A stretch of DNA of 64,000 nt from Mycolicibacter icosiumassiliensis. GTDB taxonomy: Bacteria; Actinomycetota; Actinomycetes; Mycobacteriales; Mycobacteriaceae. The stretch lies in assembly GCF_900078685.2 (NCBI RefSeq), contig NZ_LT546166.1:1100858-1164857 (forward strand), in the 5' to 3' direction. The translations under genes were made by a program, and so were the position numbers. Below, in pieces: positions 10,421 through 19,439 of this stretch; the first letter of the stretch is position 1, and every line of letters begins with the position of its first letter. A model generated the notes under the pieces. The model searched no databases and was not told where the DNA came from. It saw only the letters and a list, made by a program, of their open reading frames with translations.

Positions 10421-10893
10421 AAACGCTTGCTCTGCAGGGTGTTCTGCTGATCGCCGGCGCTGAACTGGTGGCGCTGAGCAGCCACCAGCGTCAGCTGCTA
10501 CTCGGGGCGGCGGCCCTGCCGGTATTCGGGATCCGGCGTCTGCTGACCACCGGAGGTTCGAGGCCACCCGCCGAGCCGGTGGTTACCGATGAGCCCGGGG
10601 AGGCCCTGCGCCGGTGGCGGACTGGAACCGAAGCCAGAATTCGCTGGTCGGAATCGAGCCGAGCAGATTGGGATCGGCGGTGGCGGCCGATCCTGGCTCG
10701 ACGGTACGAGGTCTCGACCGGCCAGGGCAGGGCCAAGGACCCCGCTGCGTTCGGTGCCACCGGGGCGTTGTTGTTCGGCGACGAGCTGTGGCCGTGGGTC
10801 GATCCGGGCAATGTGGCGCCCACCGGAGACAGGGGGCCCGGCCCCGGACGCGCTGTGCTGGAGGAGATCCTGTGCCGCATGGAGGAGCGATGA
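10417..10893 (+). CDS. Small membrane-associated protein of the MoxR/DUF58 cluster
   Basis: A 158-residue protein with one or two N-terminal hydrophobic segments (LALQGVLLIAGAELVAL; LLLGAAALPVFGI) and a polar, Trp-containing C-terminal part. It overlaps both neighbours by ATGA (10417 and 10890), so it belongs to the same translational unit. I recognise no domain. Its place between DUF4129 and MoxR suggests an accessory role in whatever complex the cluster builds. Confidence 0.7.
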   Translation: MKTLALQGVLLIAGAELVALSSHQRQLLLGAAALPVFGIRRLLTTGGSRPPAEPVVTDEPGEALRRWRTGTEARIRWSESSRADWDRRWRPILARRYEVSTGQGRAKDPAAFGATGALLFGDELWPWVDPGNVAPTGDRGPGPGRAVLEEILCRMEER

Positions 10894-11873
10894 GCACCGG
10901 GCTGTCCGGCGCGGCGGCCACCACCGGGGAACGCTGCACCGCGGTGCTCGACGAGATCGAACGAGCCGTGGTGGGCAAGCGGTCCGCGCTCACCCTCATT
11001 CTGACCACAGTGCTCGCCGGCGGGCATGTGCTCATCGAGGACTTGCCGGGCCTGGGCAAGACCTTGATCGCACGGTCGTTCGCGGCCGCGCTCGGACTGG
11101 ACTTCATCCGGGTGCAGTTCACCCCGGACCTGCTGCCCGCCGACCTGCTCGGCACGACCGTCTACGACATGTCCTCGGGCCGTTTCGAGTTCCGTCGCGG
11201 GCCGATCTTCACCCACCTGGTGCTGGCCGACGAGATCAACCGGACACCGCCCAAGACTCAGGCGGCCCTACTGGAGGCGATGGCCGAAGGCCAGGTCAGC
11301 ATCGATGGCAACACGCATCGCTTGCCGTCGCCGTTCATCGTGCTGGCCACCGACAACCCGATCGAGTACGAGGGCACCTACCCGCTGCCGGAGGCGCAAC
11401 TGGATCGGTTCGCGATCAGGCTGCGCCTGGGCTATCTCTCGGAGCAGGGCGAGGCGGCCATGTTGCGCCGGCGTCTGGACCGCGGCGCCTCCTTAACGAC
11501 GGTGCACAAGGTGATCGACGCCGAGGACCTGGTGGCGATGCGCGAATCGGTGGAACAGGTCAGTGTGCATGACGATGTGCTGCGCTACGTGGTGTCGCTG
11601 GCCACCGGAACCCGGCGCCACCCGCAGGTGGCGGTGGGGGCCAGCCCGCGGTCGGAACTCGATCTGGTCCAGCTCGCTCGTGCCCGCGCCCTGCTGCTCG
11701 GCCGCGACTACGTGATCCCCGAGGACGTCAAAGCCTTGGCCACGTCGGCGATCGCACACCGGATCACGCTACGACCGGAGATGTGGGTGCGCCGAGTCCA
11801 GGGCGCCGATGTGGTGGAGGAGCTGCTGCGGCGGCTGCCGGTGCCGCGCACCCCGGAGGCGACGCCGACGTGA
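10890..11873 (+). CDS. MoxR-family AAA+ ATPase
   Basis: A 327-residue AAA+ ATPase with Walker A DLPGLGKTLIAR, Walker B LVLADEINRTPPKTQAALLEAM, a MoxR VQFTPDLLPADLLGT segment, sensor ATDNPIEYEGTYPLPEAQLDRF and a C-terminal lid. MoxR ATPases act as chaperones that assemble or activate protein complexes, usually through VWA partners encoded next door. ATG 10890 is used because it overlaps the previous stop (ATGA); the longer frame from 10614 is out of register with family N-termini. The gene ends in GTGA overlap with the DUF58 gene. Confidence 0.92.
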   Translation: MSTGLSGAAATTGERCTAVLDEIERAVVGKRSALTLILTTVLAGGHVLIEDLPGLGKTLIARSFAAALGLDFIRVQFTPDLLPADLLGTTVYDMSSGRFEFRRGPIFTHLVLADEINRTPPKTQAALLEAMAEGQVSIDGNTHRLPSPFIVLATDNPIEYEGTYPLPEAQLDRFAIRLRLGYLSEQGEAAMLRRRLDRGASLTTVHKVIDAEDLVAMRESVEQVSVHDDVLRYVVSLATGTRRHPQVAVGASPRSELDLVQLARARALLLGRDYVIPEDVKALATSAIAHRITLRPEMWVRRVQGADVVEELLRRLPVPRTPEATPT

Positions 11874-13106
11874 CCCAAGACCCCGACCTGTTCGAGATGG
11901 ACGTCGTCATGCATTGGCAGGCATCAGCATTCGCCAAGGCGGTGGCCAGCGGTGCCGCGCTGGCACTAGTGGTGGCCGTGGGCGCATCGCGCTGGCAGCT
12001 GATCGCCTTCGCCGCGCCATTGCTGGCAGTGCTGTGCTCGCTGGACAGTCAGCGACCCGTTGCCGCGTTGCGGATATACGCCACACCGGCGGTGCAACGC
12101 TGCTTCGAAGCCGAGTCCGTCGAATTGGCTGTCGGCGCAACGGCATCGGATTCCGATGTGGCTGAAGTGGGACTGGTGGTGTCGGCGCATCCGGCACTTG
12201 CTCTCGAGATCGCTGAGTCCACCGTCGCGTCCGAGTGCCGAAAAGCGGTAACTGCCATCGCCGGACGCTGGGGCCGGTATCCCATTCGTGTCACCGTGGG
12301 TGCCGTGGGCCGAGGTGGTCTGCTGGTCGGGACGGGAACCGTCGACGTCGCCGAGGTCACCGTGTTCCCGCTGGCGCCGCCGCAGTCCACGCCGGTCCCG
12401 CACAGTGACCTGCTCGACCGGGTCGGAACCCACCTGACCCGGCATACCGGCCGCGGGGTGGAGTACGCCGACATCCGCGCCTATGTGGCCGGCGATCCGC
12501 TGCGTTCGGTGAATTGGCCGGTCAGCGCACGACGCGGGAGCCTGCATGTGACCCAGCGGTTGACCGATCGCGGCGCCGACGTGGTGGTGCTGATCGACGC
12601 CTACCCGCAGCCTGCCGGCCCGGCGACCGCGGCAACCGAGCGGTCGGTCCTGGGCGCGGCGCAGGTGGTGCAGACCGCCTTGCGCAATGGCGATCGTGCC
12701 GGGGTGGTCATTCTTGGTGGCCGCCACCCGCGGTGGACCGGCGCGGAGATCGGGCAGCGCCAGTTCTATCGCATCGTCGACGCTGTTCTGGGTGCCGGCG
12801 ACAAAGTCGAGTCGACCACCGGCACGCTGGCACCCCGGGCCGCGGTCCCGGCGGGCGCGGTGATCATCGCGTTCTCCACGCTGCTGGACACCGAATTCGC
12901 GCTGGCACTGACCGATCTGCGTAAGCGGGGCCACGTGGTGCTCGCGGTCGACGTACTGGGCGGCTCGCCGTTCGAGAACGACCTGGATCCGTTGGTGGCC
13001 CGGATCTGGACGTTGCAGCGCAGTGCCATGTATCGCGACATGGCCAGCCACTCGAACAGGCGATGCGCTTGGGGACGCAGCGGCGCAGACCCGCGACGGT
13101 GCGTTG
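11870..13106 (+). CDS. DUF58 protein (MoxR partner, VWA-like), with an apparent frameshift near its 3' end
   Basis: GTG 11870 overlaps the MoxR stop. The protein has two N-terminal transmembrane helices and the DUF58 core (EYADIRAYVAGDPLRSVNWPVSARRGSLHV, then a VWA-like VVVLIDAYPQ). After MYRDMA (nt 13028-13045) this frame becomes unprotein-like and runs to 13630. The expected ending PLEQAMRLGTQRRRPATVR appears in another frame (13048-13104) and stops at TGA 13105-13107, overlapping the next ATG. A short deletion that also shifts the frame, near 13046, explains this, although a sequencing error is possible. If real, the protein loses its native C-terminus. Confidence 0.8.
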
Positions 13107-13565
13107 ATGGCACGGTCGTCCGGAGTCGACTCGCCGCTGTCGCTGGCGCTGTCGGGTCTGTGCGGTCTGGCGATGGCAGCGGTCGCCGGTGCGGGCGCCT
13201 CGGGCCTGGCGACGATTGCGGCGCTGCTGGCCGCCGGCACGGTGCTACTCGGGCTCCGGTGGCGAGTCGCGGCGACGATGGCGGTGCTGTTTGCGGTCGT
13301 CGCGATCGGCCTGTCCGATCCGCCCACCGTCGCGGCGGCGGTGGCCGGTCTGGCCGCGGTCGGCTACCTTACGCTGCGGCACGTCGGTGTGATGCCGCTT
13401 CCGACGTTGATCTTCGCGGTCGGGTTCACCGTCGCGGGGTTAGTCGCGACGGCGTTCCCGTGGCAGCTTCCTTGGCTACCGCTGCTGGCGCCGTTCGCGG
13501 TATTCGGCCTTTACGCCGTTGCCGCACAACCGTTTCTGCGCACGTCTGGAGGCGCCGAGCGGTAG
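13107..13565 (+). CDS. Small polytopic membrane protein ending the MoxR/DUF58 operon
   Basis: A 152-residue very hydrophobic protein with about four to five transmembrane helices (LSLALSGLCGLAMAAVAGAG, LAAGTVLLGL, ATMAVLFAVVAIGL, LIFAVGFTVAGLVATAF, LLAPFAVFGLYAVA). ATG 13107 overlaps the proper end of DUF58 (TGATG), indicating coupling. No family recognised. It ends 4 bp before the convergent nitronate monooxygenase stop. Confidence 0.7.
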   Translation: MARSSGVDSPLSLALSGLCGLAMAAVAGAGASGLATIAALLAAGTVLLGLRWRVAATMAVLFAVVAIGLSDPPTVAAAVAGLAAVGYLTLRHVGVMPLPTLIFAVGFTVAGLVATAFPWQLPWLPLLAPFAVFGLYAVAAQPFLRTSGGAER

Positions 13566-13569
13566 CCGA

Positions 13570-14700
13570 TCAGACGCCCGATGCCTCGTTGAGGGCTTCC
13601 AGGGTGCCGGTGGCCTCGAGGTACTCCTGAATCCACCGCTCGATGACGGTCGCGGTCTTCTCCACCTTGGTGAACTGGCCGACAACCTGACCGACCGGGT
13701 TGAACGCGACGTCGACGCTCTCGTTCGGGTACTTGTTCGTCGCACGCACGGCCATACCGGAGACCATGTACTGCAGCGGCATTCCCAGCGGCTTCGGGTT
13801 CTCCGGAGCTTCCCAGGCCTCGGTCCAGTCGTTGCGCAGCATCCGGGCCGGCTTGCCGGTGAAGGAGCGGCTGCGCACGGTGTCGCGGCTGCCCGCCTTG
13901 ATGTACGCCGCGTGCTGGGCCTCCGTGTTCGAGGACTCTTCGACCATCAGCCACTGCGAACCGGTCCACGCGCCCTGCGCGCCCAATGCCACGGCCGCCG
14001 CGATCTGCTGGCCGCTCCCGATGCCGCCCGCCGCCAGCACCGGTACCGGTGCGACTGCCTTGACGACCTCGGGCCACAGCACGATCGAGCCCACCTCGCC
14101 GCAGTGGCCGCCCGCCTCGCCGCCCTGAGCGATGATGATGTCCACACCGGCCGCGGCGTGCTTCTGTGCCTGTCGGGCAGAGCCGCACAGCGCGGCGACC
14201 TTGCGGCCCGCCTCGTGGATGTGCTTGATCATGTCCGCCGGGGGAGTCCCGAGCGCGTTGGCGATCATCGTCACCTTCGGGTGCTGCAGCGCGACCTCGA
14301 CCTGCGGAGTGGCGGTCGCCTCGGTCCAGCCGAGCAACTGCAGGCTGTCCGCGTCGGCGCCCTCGACCGGCACACCGTGGTCGGCGAGCAGCTTCTTGCC
14401 GAAGTCCAGGTGCTGCTGGGGCACCAGCTTGCGCAGCGAGTCGGCCAGATCCTCGGCGGACTGCCCGGAGTCCATACCCTCGTACTTGTTCGGAATGACG
14501 ATGTCGACACCGTACGGGTGGTCGCCGATGTTCTCGTCGATCCACTTCAGCTCGATCTCGAGCTGCTCCGGGGTAAAGCCCACCGCGCCCAACACCCCGA
14601 AACCACCGGCCTTACTCACCGCGACGACAACGTCGCGACAGTGGGTAAAGGCGAAGATCGGGAACTCGATGCCGAGTTCGTCGCAGAGGGGAGTGTGCAT
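13570..14700 (-). CDS. Nitronate monooxygenase / 2-nitropropane dioxygenase-like FMN enzyme (Rv1894c-like)
   Basis: A 376-residue FMN-dependent TIM barrel: MHTPLCDELGIEFPIFAF, AGGFGVLGAVGFTPEQLE, QGGEAGGHCGE (phosphate-binding/active-site loop), VPVLAAGGIGSGQQIAAAVALGAQGAWTGSQWL. The family oxidises alkyl nitronates, and many mycobacterial members have unknown lipid-related substrates. ATG 14700 has GAAGGAG 6 bp upstream; the GTG at 14715 lies within that leader. A KstR-type operator lies 33 bp upstream, which suggests cholesterol-linked expression. Length and context match M. tuberculosis Rv1894c. Confidence 0.9.
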   Translation of the reverse strand: MHTPLCDELGIEFPIFAFTHCRDVVVAVSKAGGFGVLGAVGFTPEQLEIELKWIDENIGDHPYGVDIVIPNKYEGMDSGQSAEDLADSLRKLVPQQHLDFGKKLLADHGVPVEGADADSLQLLGWTEATATPQVEVALQHPKVTMIANALGTPPADMIKHIHEAGRKVAALCGSARQAQKHAAAGVDIIIAQGGEAGGHCGEVGSIVLWPEVVKAVAPVPVLAAGGIGSGQQIAAAVALGAQGAWTGSQWLMVEESSNTEAQHAAYIKAGSRDTVRSRSFTGKPARMLRNDWTEAWEAPENPKPLGMPLQYMVSGMAVRATNKYPNESVDVAFNPVGQVVGQFTKVEKTATVIERWIQEYLEATGTLEALNEASGV

Positions 14701-14732
14701 GACGGACTCCTTCACGGGGCGTGGAATCGAAG

Positions 14733-14746
14733 TGAAACGTGTTCTA
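14733..14746 (-). promoter_or_regulatory. KstR-type operator
   Basis: TGAAACGTGTTCTA fits TnnAACnnGTTnnA, the known binding motif of the steroid-degradation repressor KstR, with no mismatch on either strand. It lies 33 bp upstream of the nitronate monooxygenase ATG, where a bound repressor would cover the promoter. Confidence 0.7.
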
Positions 14747-14843
14747 ATTAAGTACCAGACGCGGCATCACGAGGCCAGTCGGGCCTAGGTGTGCTGGTGA
14801 AACCTAACACTACCGGCAATCGTGTCTTAGGGCAGCGGGTAGC

Positions 14844-15635
14844 TCAGCGAGTAGAAAATGCGCGCAGCACCGCCACCCCGAAACCGGCGGCGCGTCGCAA
14901 CGATCGCCCGCCGGTGCGACCCGGGCCGGTGATGCGCAGCACCGGCCACCCGTGCTGGGCAGCCAGTGCTGCCAGTCGGGGCCGGGGATTGACCGGCCGG
15001 GGTCGGCCGACCAGCGCCATCAGGGCCGCGTCCTCGTCGCCGTCAGCGTAGAAGAAGCTCTGGGCGAGGTCGATCCCGTTAGCGGCGCAGAAATCCTGCA
15101 CGGTGGCCGCCTTCTGCGCGCCCCACACCACAGGTTTGACGATGTCACCGGTGAGCACGCCCCGTTCGTCCAGCTCGAAGCGATTGCAGAGCACCTGCGG
15201 GATGCCCAAGAACCGGGCCACCGGTTCGGCGTGGATGGTCAGTGCCGAGGAGCTCAGCACTACGGTGTGGCCACGCTGCTGATGTGCCCGCACGATCTGA
15301 TGCATGTGCGGGTAGATCCGGCTCGTGATGTGGTCGACGAACAGTCGTGCGCCGACCTCGTTGAGTTCGCTGATGGACTCGCCGCGCAGATAACCCGCTG
15401 CCCGCACCAGCAATCGTTCGAATTGCATACGACCCAGGCGATACCGCACGGCGGCCTCGACGACGCCGAACACCTCACCGGCACGGGCTTGGCGTCGACG
15501 GATCCGGTCGCCGGCATGCGCGGTGGCGGTGAACCCGGAGACCAACGTGCCGTCCAGGTCGAAGAACGCCCCGATCCGCGCGCCCGATTCGACCCTGGCG
15601 ACGTCGGCGATCGGATCGCTCGGTACTGCGGTCAT
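14844..15635 (-). CDS. HAD-superfamily (IB) hydrolase, SerB-like phosphatase
   Basis: About 263 residues. It carries HAD motif I FFDLDGTLV, motif II VVLSSSALT, a Lys in VWGAQKAATV and motif III FYADGDEDAALMALVG. This HAD-IB subgroup includes phosphoserine phosphatases and the domain often paired with glycerolipid acyltransferases in mycobacteria. No acyltransferase is fused here. ATG 15635 (MTAVPSD) is preferred over 15683, which would add an unconserved lead. The substrate is unknown. Confidence 0.85.
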   Translation of the reverse strand: MTAVPSDPIADVARVESGARIGAFFDLDGTLVSGFTATAHAGDRIRRRQARAGEVFGVVEAAVRYRLGRMQFERLLVRAAGYLRGESISELNEVGARLFVDHITSRIYPHMHQIVRAHQQRGHTVVLSSSALTIHAEPVARFLGIPQVLCNRFELDERGVLTGDIVKPVVWGAQKAATVQDFCAANGIDLAQSFFYADGDEDAALMALVGRPRPVNPRPRLAALAAQHGWPVLRITGPGRTGGRSLRRAAGFGVAVLRAFSTR

Positions 15636-15752
15636 CGCCGTCGATATTACGTCGGCGCCGCGCGGCCCGGGGTGGTCACGCACCGCGCCACAAGAGAACG
15701 TATCTGGGCAGCTGATAGCGTGTTCGGCCTATGCGAAAAGAGGGTCGGCTTC

Positions 15753-15989
15753 ATGACCAGTGAGACCACCGCGACCGACGCGCGGGAAGCCTTGTCGGAA
15801 AAGGCAGAGCAGCAAGGCTGGCGGCGTACCCAGCGCGAGCGTGTCGATGTCTACAGCCGCGGCATCTACCACGTTCACGCCATTTGGCGCGACAACAACA
15901 TCCTCAACGGCGGAGCTCACTACGAGGACTCCGTTCTGCTGACTTACACCACCGAACTTGCGAAGGTTCAGAGCTGGTTGGCCCGCTGA
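15753..15989 (+). CDS. Small conserved-looking protein, 78 residues
   Basis: The sequence starts MTSETTATDAREALSEKAEQ and then has a mixed strand/helix pattern (VDVYSRGIYHVHAIWRDNN, LNGGAHYEDSVLLTYTTELAKV). It is soluble, without signal or membrane segment. ATG 15753 is the first good start; the frame is open far upstream only by antisense shadowing of the HAD gene. I do not recognise a named domain, but composition and a stand-alone position with a plausible upstream promoter support a real gene. Confidence 0.65.
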   Translation: MTSETTATDAREALSEKAEQQGWRRTQRERVDVYSRGIYHVHAIWRDNNILNGGAHYEDSVLLTYTTELAKVQSWLAR

Positions 15990-16116
15990 CTCCGGCTCGG
16001 TAACTGCCGCGGCTCCGGTTCGCAACGGTTGCATAACCGCCCCTCGTGTCACACGGGCAACAGTTTTCACACGGCTAACTTCGGTTCCGACCTTGTTGTT
16101 GGGATTGGGAGAAGCC

Positions 16117-16617
16117 ATGTCACGCATTCGTAAGTACCTGACCGTTGCGGCCGGAGCCGCTGCAGGTCTGTTCCTGGGGGCGCTGGCGTCCAGCGCCACC
16201 GCTAACGCCGACACCCTGCCGATCAACCCCGGGCTGCCCGGCGTGGTCGAGCAGATGGTCGCGTCCTCGACGAGCATTCCGCAGCAGTTGCTGCAGACCA
16301 CCACGTCGGCGCTGAGCGGCACCACCTTCGCTCCGCCCGCGGCACCCGCTCAGTCGCCGCTGGCCACCGCGACCTTCAATGTGCCGCCCTCGCCGAGCGC
16401 GATGCCGCAGCAGCAGGCCTCAGCCACCGGCCTGCCCGGATTGGGGAACCTTCCGGCCAGCCTGAGCTCGGTGCTGCCGTTCCCGATGCCGAACTTCGGT
16501 GGTCCGGCACCGGTGGCTGCGGCGCCGACGGCGTTCGCGCCCAGCGGCTACCTGCCGACCGTTCCGGTTGCTCCGGCGTCGCCGATGGAGGTCATGCTGA
16601 TTCCGGGCTTGCCCTGA
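16117..16617 (+). CDS. Exported Ala/Pro-rich protein of unknown function
   Basis: A 166-residue protein with a clear signal peptide (MSRIRKYLTVAAGAAAGLFLGALASSATANA, cleavage before DTLPI). The mature chain is low-complexity and rich in Pro, Ala, Ser and Thr, ending PMEVMLIPGLP. No cysteine is present in the mature part. An AT-richer intergenic stretch and a GGGAGAAG about 6 bp before the ATG support the start. It is probably cell-wall associated; function unknown. Confidence 0.72.
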   Translation: MSRIRKYLTVAAGAAAGLFLGALASSATANADTLPINPGLPGVVEQMVASSTSIPQQLLQTTTSALSGTTFAPPAAPAQSPLATATFNVPPSPSAMPQQQASATGLPGLGNLPASLSSVLPFPMPNFGGPAPVAAAPTAFAPSGYLPTVPVAPASPMEVMLIPGLP

Positions 16618-16641
16618 CGCCGACTGCGTAATCTCGGACCG

Positions 16642-17916
16642 GTGAGCGCACGCGCAGGAATCGTCGTCACCGGTACCGAGGTACTCACCGGACGTGTGAC
16701 CGACCGGAACGGACCGTGGTTGGCTGACCGGCTCCTAGAACTGGGAGTCGAGTTGGCGCACATCACGATCTGTGGCGACCGGCCCAGGGATATCGAGAGT
16801 CAGCTGCGGTTCCTGGCCGCCGAGGGTGTGAACTTGATCATCACCAGCGGCGGCCTGGGACCGACGGCCGACGACCTGACGGTCGAGACCGTCGCCCGGT
16901 TCTGCGGCCGCGACATCGTGCTCGACGACGCACTGGAAGCCCGGATCGCCGACATCATCAAGCCGATGATGGCGCGCTACACCGGTCCGGGCGCACCGGA
17001 TTTCGCGACGGTCCGAGCAGCCAACCGCAAACAGGCGATGGTTCCGGCCGGCGCGACGATCCTGGACCCGGTCGGCACCGCGCCCGGCCTGGTGGTGCCC
17101 GGCACGCCGACGGTCGTGGTGCTGCCGGGGCCGCCTCGTGAGCTGCAACCGATGTGGCACAAGGCAATCGAGACGGCCGCGGTCCAGGAGGCATTGGCCG
17201 GGCGGACGCATTACGAGCAGCAGATGATCCGGATGTTCGGCTTGCCCGAATCCGGTCTGGCCGACACGCTGCGGCACGCGCAAGATGCCATCGGCGACTT
17301 TCACCGGCTGGAGATCACCACCTGCCTGCGCCGCGGCGAACTGGAGATCGTCACCCGCTACGAGCCGGACGCCGCCGGCGCCTACAAGCAATTGCTGGCA
17401 CTGCTTCGCGAACGGCATTCCCGGGCCATCTTTTCCGAGGACGGTTGGCAGATCGACGATCTGGTGGCGGCGTCGTTGGCCGGCCGGCGGATTGCGACCG
17501 CTGAATCCTGCACCGCCGGCCTGCTGGCGGGCCGGCTGGCCGACCCGCCGGGCGCCTCGAACTACTTGGCCGGCGGGGTGGTGTCCTACTCCAACGAGGC
17601 CAAGATCGAACTGCTCGGCGTCGACGCGGCATTGATCGCCGAACACGGAGCGGTGTCCGAGCCGGTGGCCGAGGCCATGGCCGCGGGCGCACTGCGCCGC
17701 TTCGGCGCCGACACCGCGGTGGCGATCACCGGCATTGCCGGGCCTGGCGGCGGAACGCCGGACAAGCCGGTGGGCACGGTGTGTTTCTGTGTGGCGCTGG
17801 GGGACGGCCGGATGACCACCCGGACCACCCGGTTGCCGGGGGAGCGGGCCGACGTCCGGGAACGCTCGACGACGGTGGCGATGCATCTGCTGTACCGCGC
17901 ACTCTCAACCGGCTGA
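16642..17916 (+). CDS. cinA: CinA family protein (nicotinamide-nucleotide/ADP-ribose pyrophosphatase plus PncC-like domain)
   Basis: A 424-residue protein. The N-terminal COG1058 domain ([37 protein letters not shown]) is the molybdopterin-binding-like pyrophosphatase. The C-terminal CinA domain has [17 protein letters not shown] and [19 protein letters not shown], the PncC nicotinamide mononucleotide deamidase motif. It recycles pyridine nucleotides. The start is GTG 16642. M. tuberculosis cinA (Rv1901) is the orthologue and is linked in the literature to drug tolerance. Confidence 0.95.
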   Translation: MSARAGIVVTGTEVLTGRVTDRNGPWLADRLLELGVELAHITICGDRPRDIESQLRFLAAEGVNLIITSGGLGPTADDLTVETVARFCGRDIVLDDALEARIADIIKPMMARYTGPGAPDFATVRAANRKQAMVPAGATILDPVGTAPGLVVPGTPTVVVLPGPPRELQPMWHKAIETAAVQEALAGRTHYEQQMIRMFGLPESGLADTLRHAQDAIGDFHRLEITTCLRRGELEIVTRYEPDAAGAYKQLLALLRERHSRAIFSEDGWQIDDLVAASLAGRRIATAESCTAGLLAGRLADPPGASNYLAGGVVSYSNEAKIELLGVDAALIAEHGAVSEPVAEAMAAGALRRFGADTAVAITGIAGPGGGTPDKPVGTVCFCVALGDGRMTTRTTRLPGERADVRERSTTVAMHLLYRALSTG

Positions 17917-17964
17917 TTCCTGCCCCGGCCGGTGGTATGAACATCACACCGAGGAGTTGCAGGT

Positions 17965-19404
17965 GTGAGCACACAGTGGGCGTGGTTGAGCGGTTCGGGG
18001 TACTGGCTGGGGAGACTGGTCCTCGAACGCGGGATCGCGGCCGTCTACGTCGTCGCTTTTGTCGCGGCCGCACGGCAGTTCCGCGCCCTGATCGGCGAGC
18101 ACGGCATGATGCCGGTGCCGCAGTACGTGCGGCGTCGCCCGTTTCGACTGACGCCCAGCATCTTTCATCTGTACTACTCGGATCGCTTCTTCGCCTCCGT
18201 CTGCTGGCTGGGTGCGGGACTGGCCGCGGCTCTGGTGCTGGGCGCCGGAGAGTTGGTACCGCTGTGGACGGTGATGGCGATCTGGCTGCTGCTGTGGGGG
18301 CTGTATCTGTCGATCGTCAACGTCGGTCAGACGTGGTATGCGTTCGGCTGGGAATCGATTCTCCTGGAAACCGGGCTGCTGGCGGTCTTCTTGGGCAACG
18401 ACCGCGTTGCGCCGCCGGTGCTGGTCATGTGGCTGGCCCGCTGGCTACTGTTCCGCATCGAGTTCGGCGCGGGGCTGATCAAGTTGCGCGGCGATTCCTG
18501 CTGGCGTGACTTGACCTGCCTGTACTACCACCACGAGACCCAGCCGATGCCGGGGCCATTGAGCTGGTTCTTCCACCAGCTGCCCAAACCGCTGCACCGA
18601 ATAGAGGCAGCGGGCAACCATGTCGCCCAACTGGTAGTTCCGTTCGGCTTGTTCGCTCCGCAGCCCATCGCCGGGGTGGCCGCCGGGATCATCATCATCA
18701 CCCAGTTGTGGCTGGTCGCCTCCGGCAACTTCGCCTGGCTGAACTGGATCACGATCGTCTTGGCAGCCGGAGCTCTCAACGAATCCTGGTTGACCGGAAT
18801 GATTTCGGGCCTGCAACCACCGGCCATGCCGCAGGCCCCGATCTGGTTCGCCGCGCTGGTGATGGTGTACGCGGCCGCGGTCGTGGTACTGAGCTACTGG
18901 CCGGTGCGCAACATGGCGTCGCGTAATCAGCGCATGAATGCCAGCTTCAATCCGCTTCATCTGGTCAACAGCTACGGTGCGTTCGGGACCGTCGGGCGCT
19001 CCCGTAGGGAGCTGGTGATCGAGGGAACAGCGGAGGCTGAGCTCACCGCGCGAACGCCTTGGTGCGAATACCAGTTCAAGGGTAAACCCGGTGCGGTGGA
19101 CCGACGTCCGCGTCAATGGGCGCCCTACCATCTGCGGCTGGACTGGCTCATGTGGTTCGCCGCGCTCTCGCCGCGGTACGGGCTGGCATGGCGCGACGCG
19201 CTGCTGCAACGGTTACTGCGTAACGACCGCGACACGTTACGTCTGTTGCGCCACAACCCGTTTCCGGACAGTCCGCCGCGCTTCGTGCGAATACTGCTCT
19301 ACGAGTATCGCTTTACCACGTGGGCCGAACGACGACGCGACGGAGCGTGGTGGCATCGCAGCCTGGTAGGCGTCTATCTGTCGCCGGTCTCGGCGAGCGG
19401 GTAG
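17965..19404 (+). CDS. Lipase maturation factor (LMF/DUF1222) family membrane protein
   Basis: A 479-residue polytopic protein with about six to eight N-terminal transmembrane helices and a soluble C-terminal quarter. Family hallmarks are VGQTWYAFGWESILLETGLLAVFLG, RWLLFRIEFGAGLIKLRGD..CWRDLTCLYYHHETQPMPGPLSWFFHQLPK and PPRFVRILLYEYRFTTWAERR. The animal homologue LMF1 folds lipases in the ER. The bacterial role is not established but may be in maturation or insertion of exported lipases. The start is GTG 17965 with GAGGAG upstream. Confidence 0.88.
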   Translation: MSTQWAWLSGSGYWLGRLVLERGIAAVYVVAFVAAARQFRALIGEHGMMPVPQYVRRRPFRLTPSIFHLYYSDRFFASVCWLGAGLAAALVLGAGELVPLWTVMAIWLLLWGLYLSIVNVGQTWYAFGWESILLETGLLAVFLGNDRVAPPVLVMWLARWLLFRIEFGAGLIKLRGDSCWRDLTCLYYHHETQPMPGPLSWFFHQLPKPLHRIEAAGNHVAQLVVPFGLFAPQPIAGVAAGIIIITQLWLVASGNFAWLNWITIVLAAGALNESWLTGMISGLQPPAMPQAPIWFAALVMVYAAAVVVLSYWPVRNMASRNQRMNASFNPLHLVNSYGAFGTVGRSRRELVIEGTAEAELTARTPWCEYQFKGKPGAVDRRPRQWAPYHLRLDWLMWFAALSPRYGLAWRDALLQRLLRNDRDTLRLLRHNPFPDSPPRFVRILLYEYRFTTWAERRRDGAWWHRSLVGVYLSPVSASG

Positions 19405-19439
19405 CCCGCGCCGCCGAGCCCTCGTTAGTGCCGCGGCGG

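Noticed and set aside
8579..10567. 662-codon minus-strand open frame across gnd and the DUF4129 gene
   Set aside because: Arg/Gln/His-rich shadow translation without recognisable domain, and it crosses a terminator hairpin and two well-supported genes.
14820..14870. tRNA-like string (GGGTAGCTCAGCGAGTAG)
   Set aside because: It covers the 3' end of the HAD gene in the coding frame and cannot be folded into a full cloverleaf with acceptor and anticodon arms.
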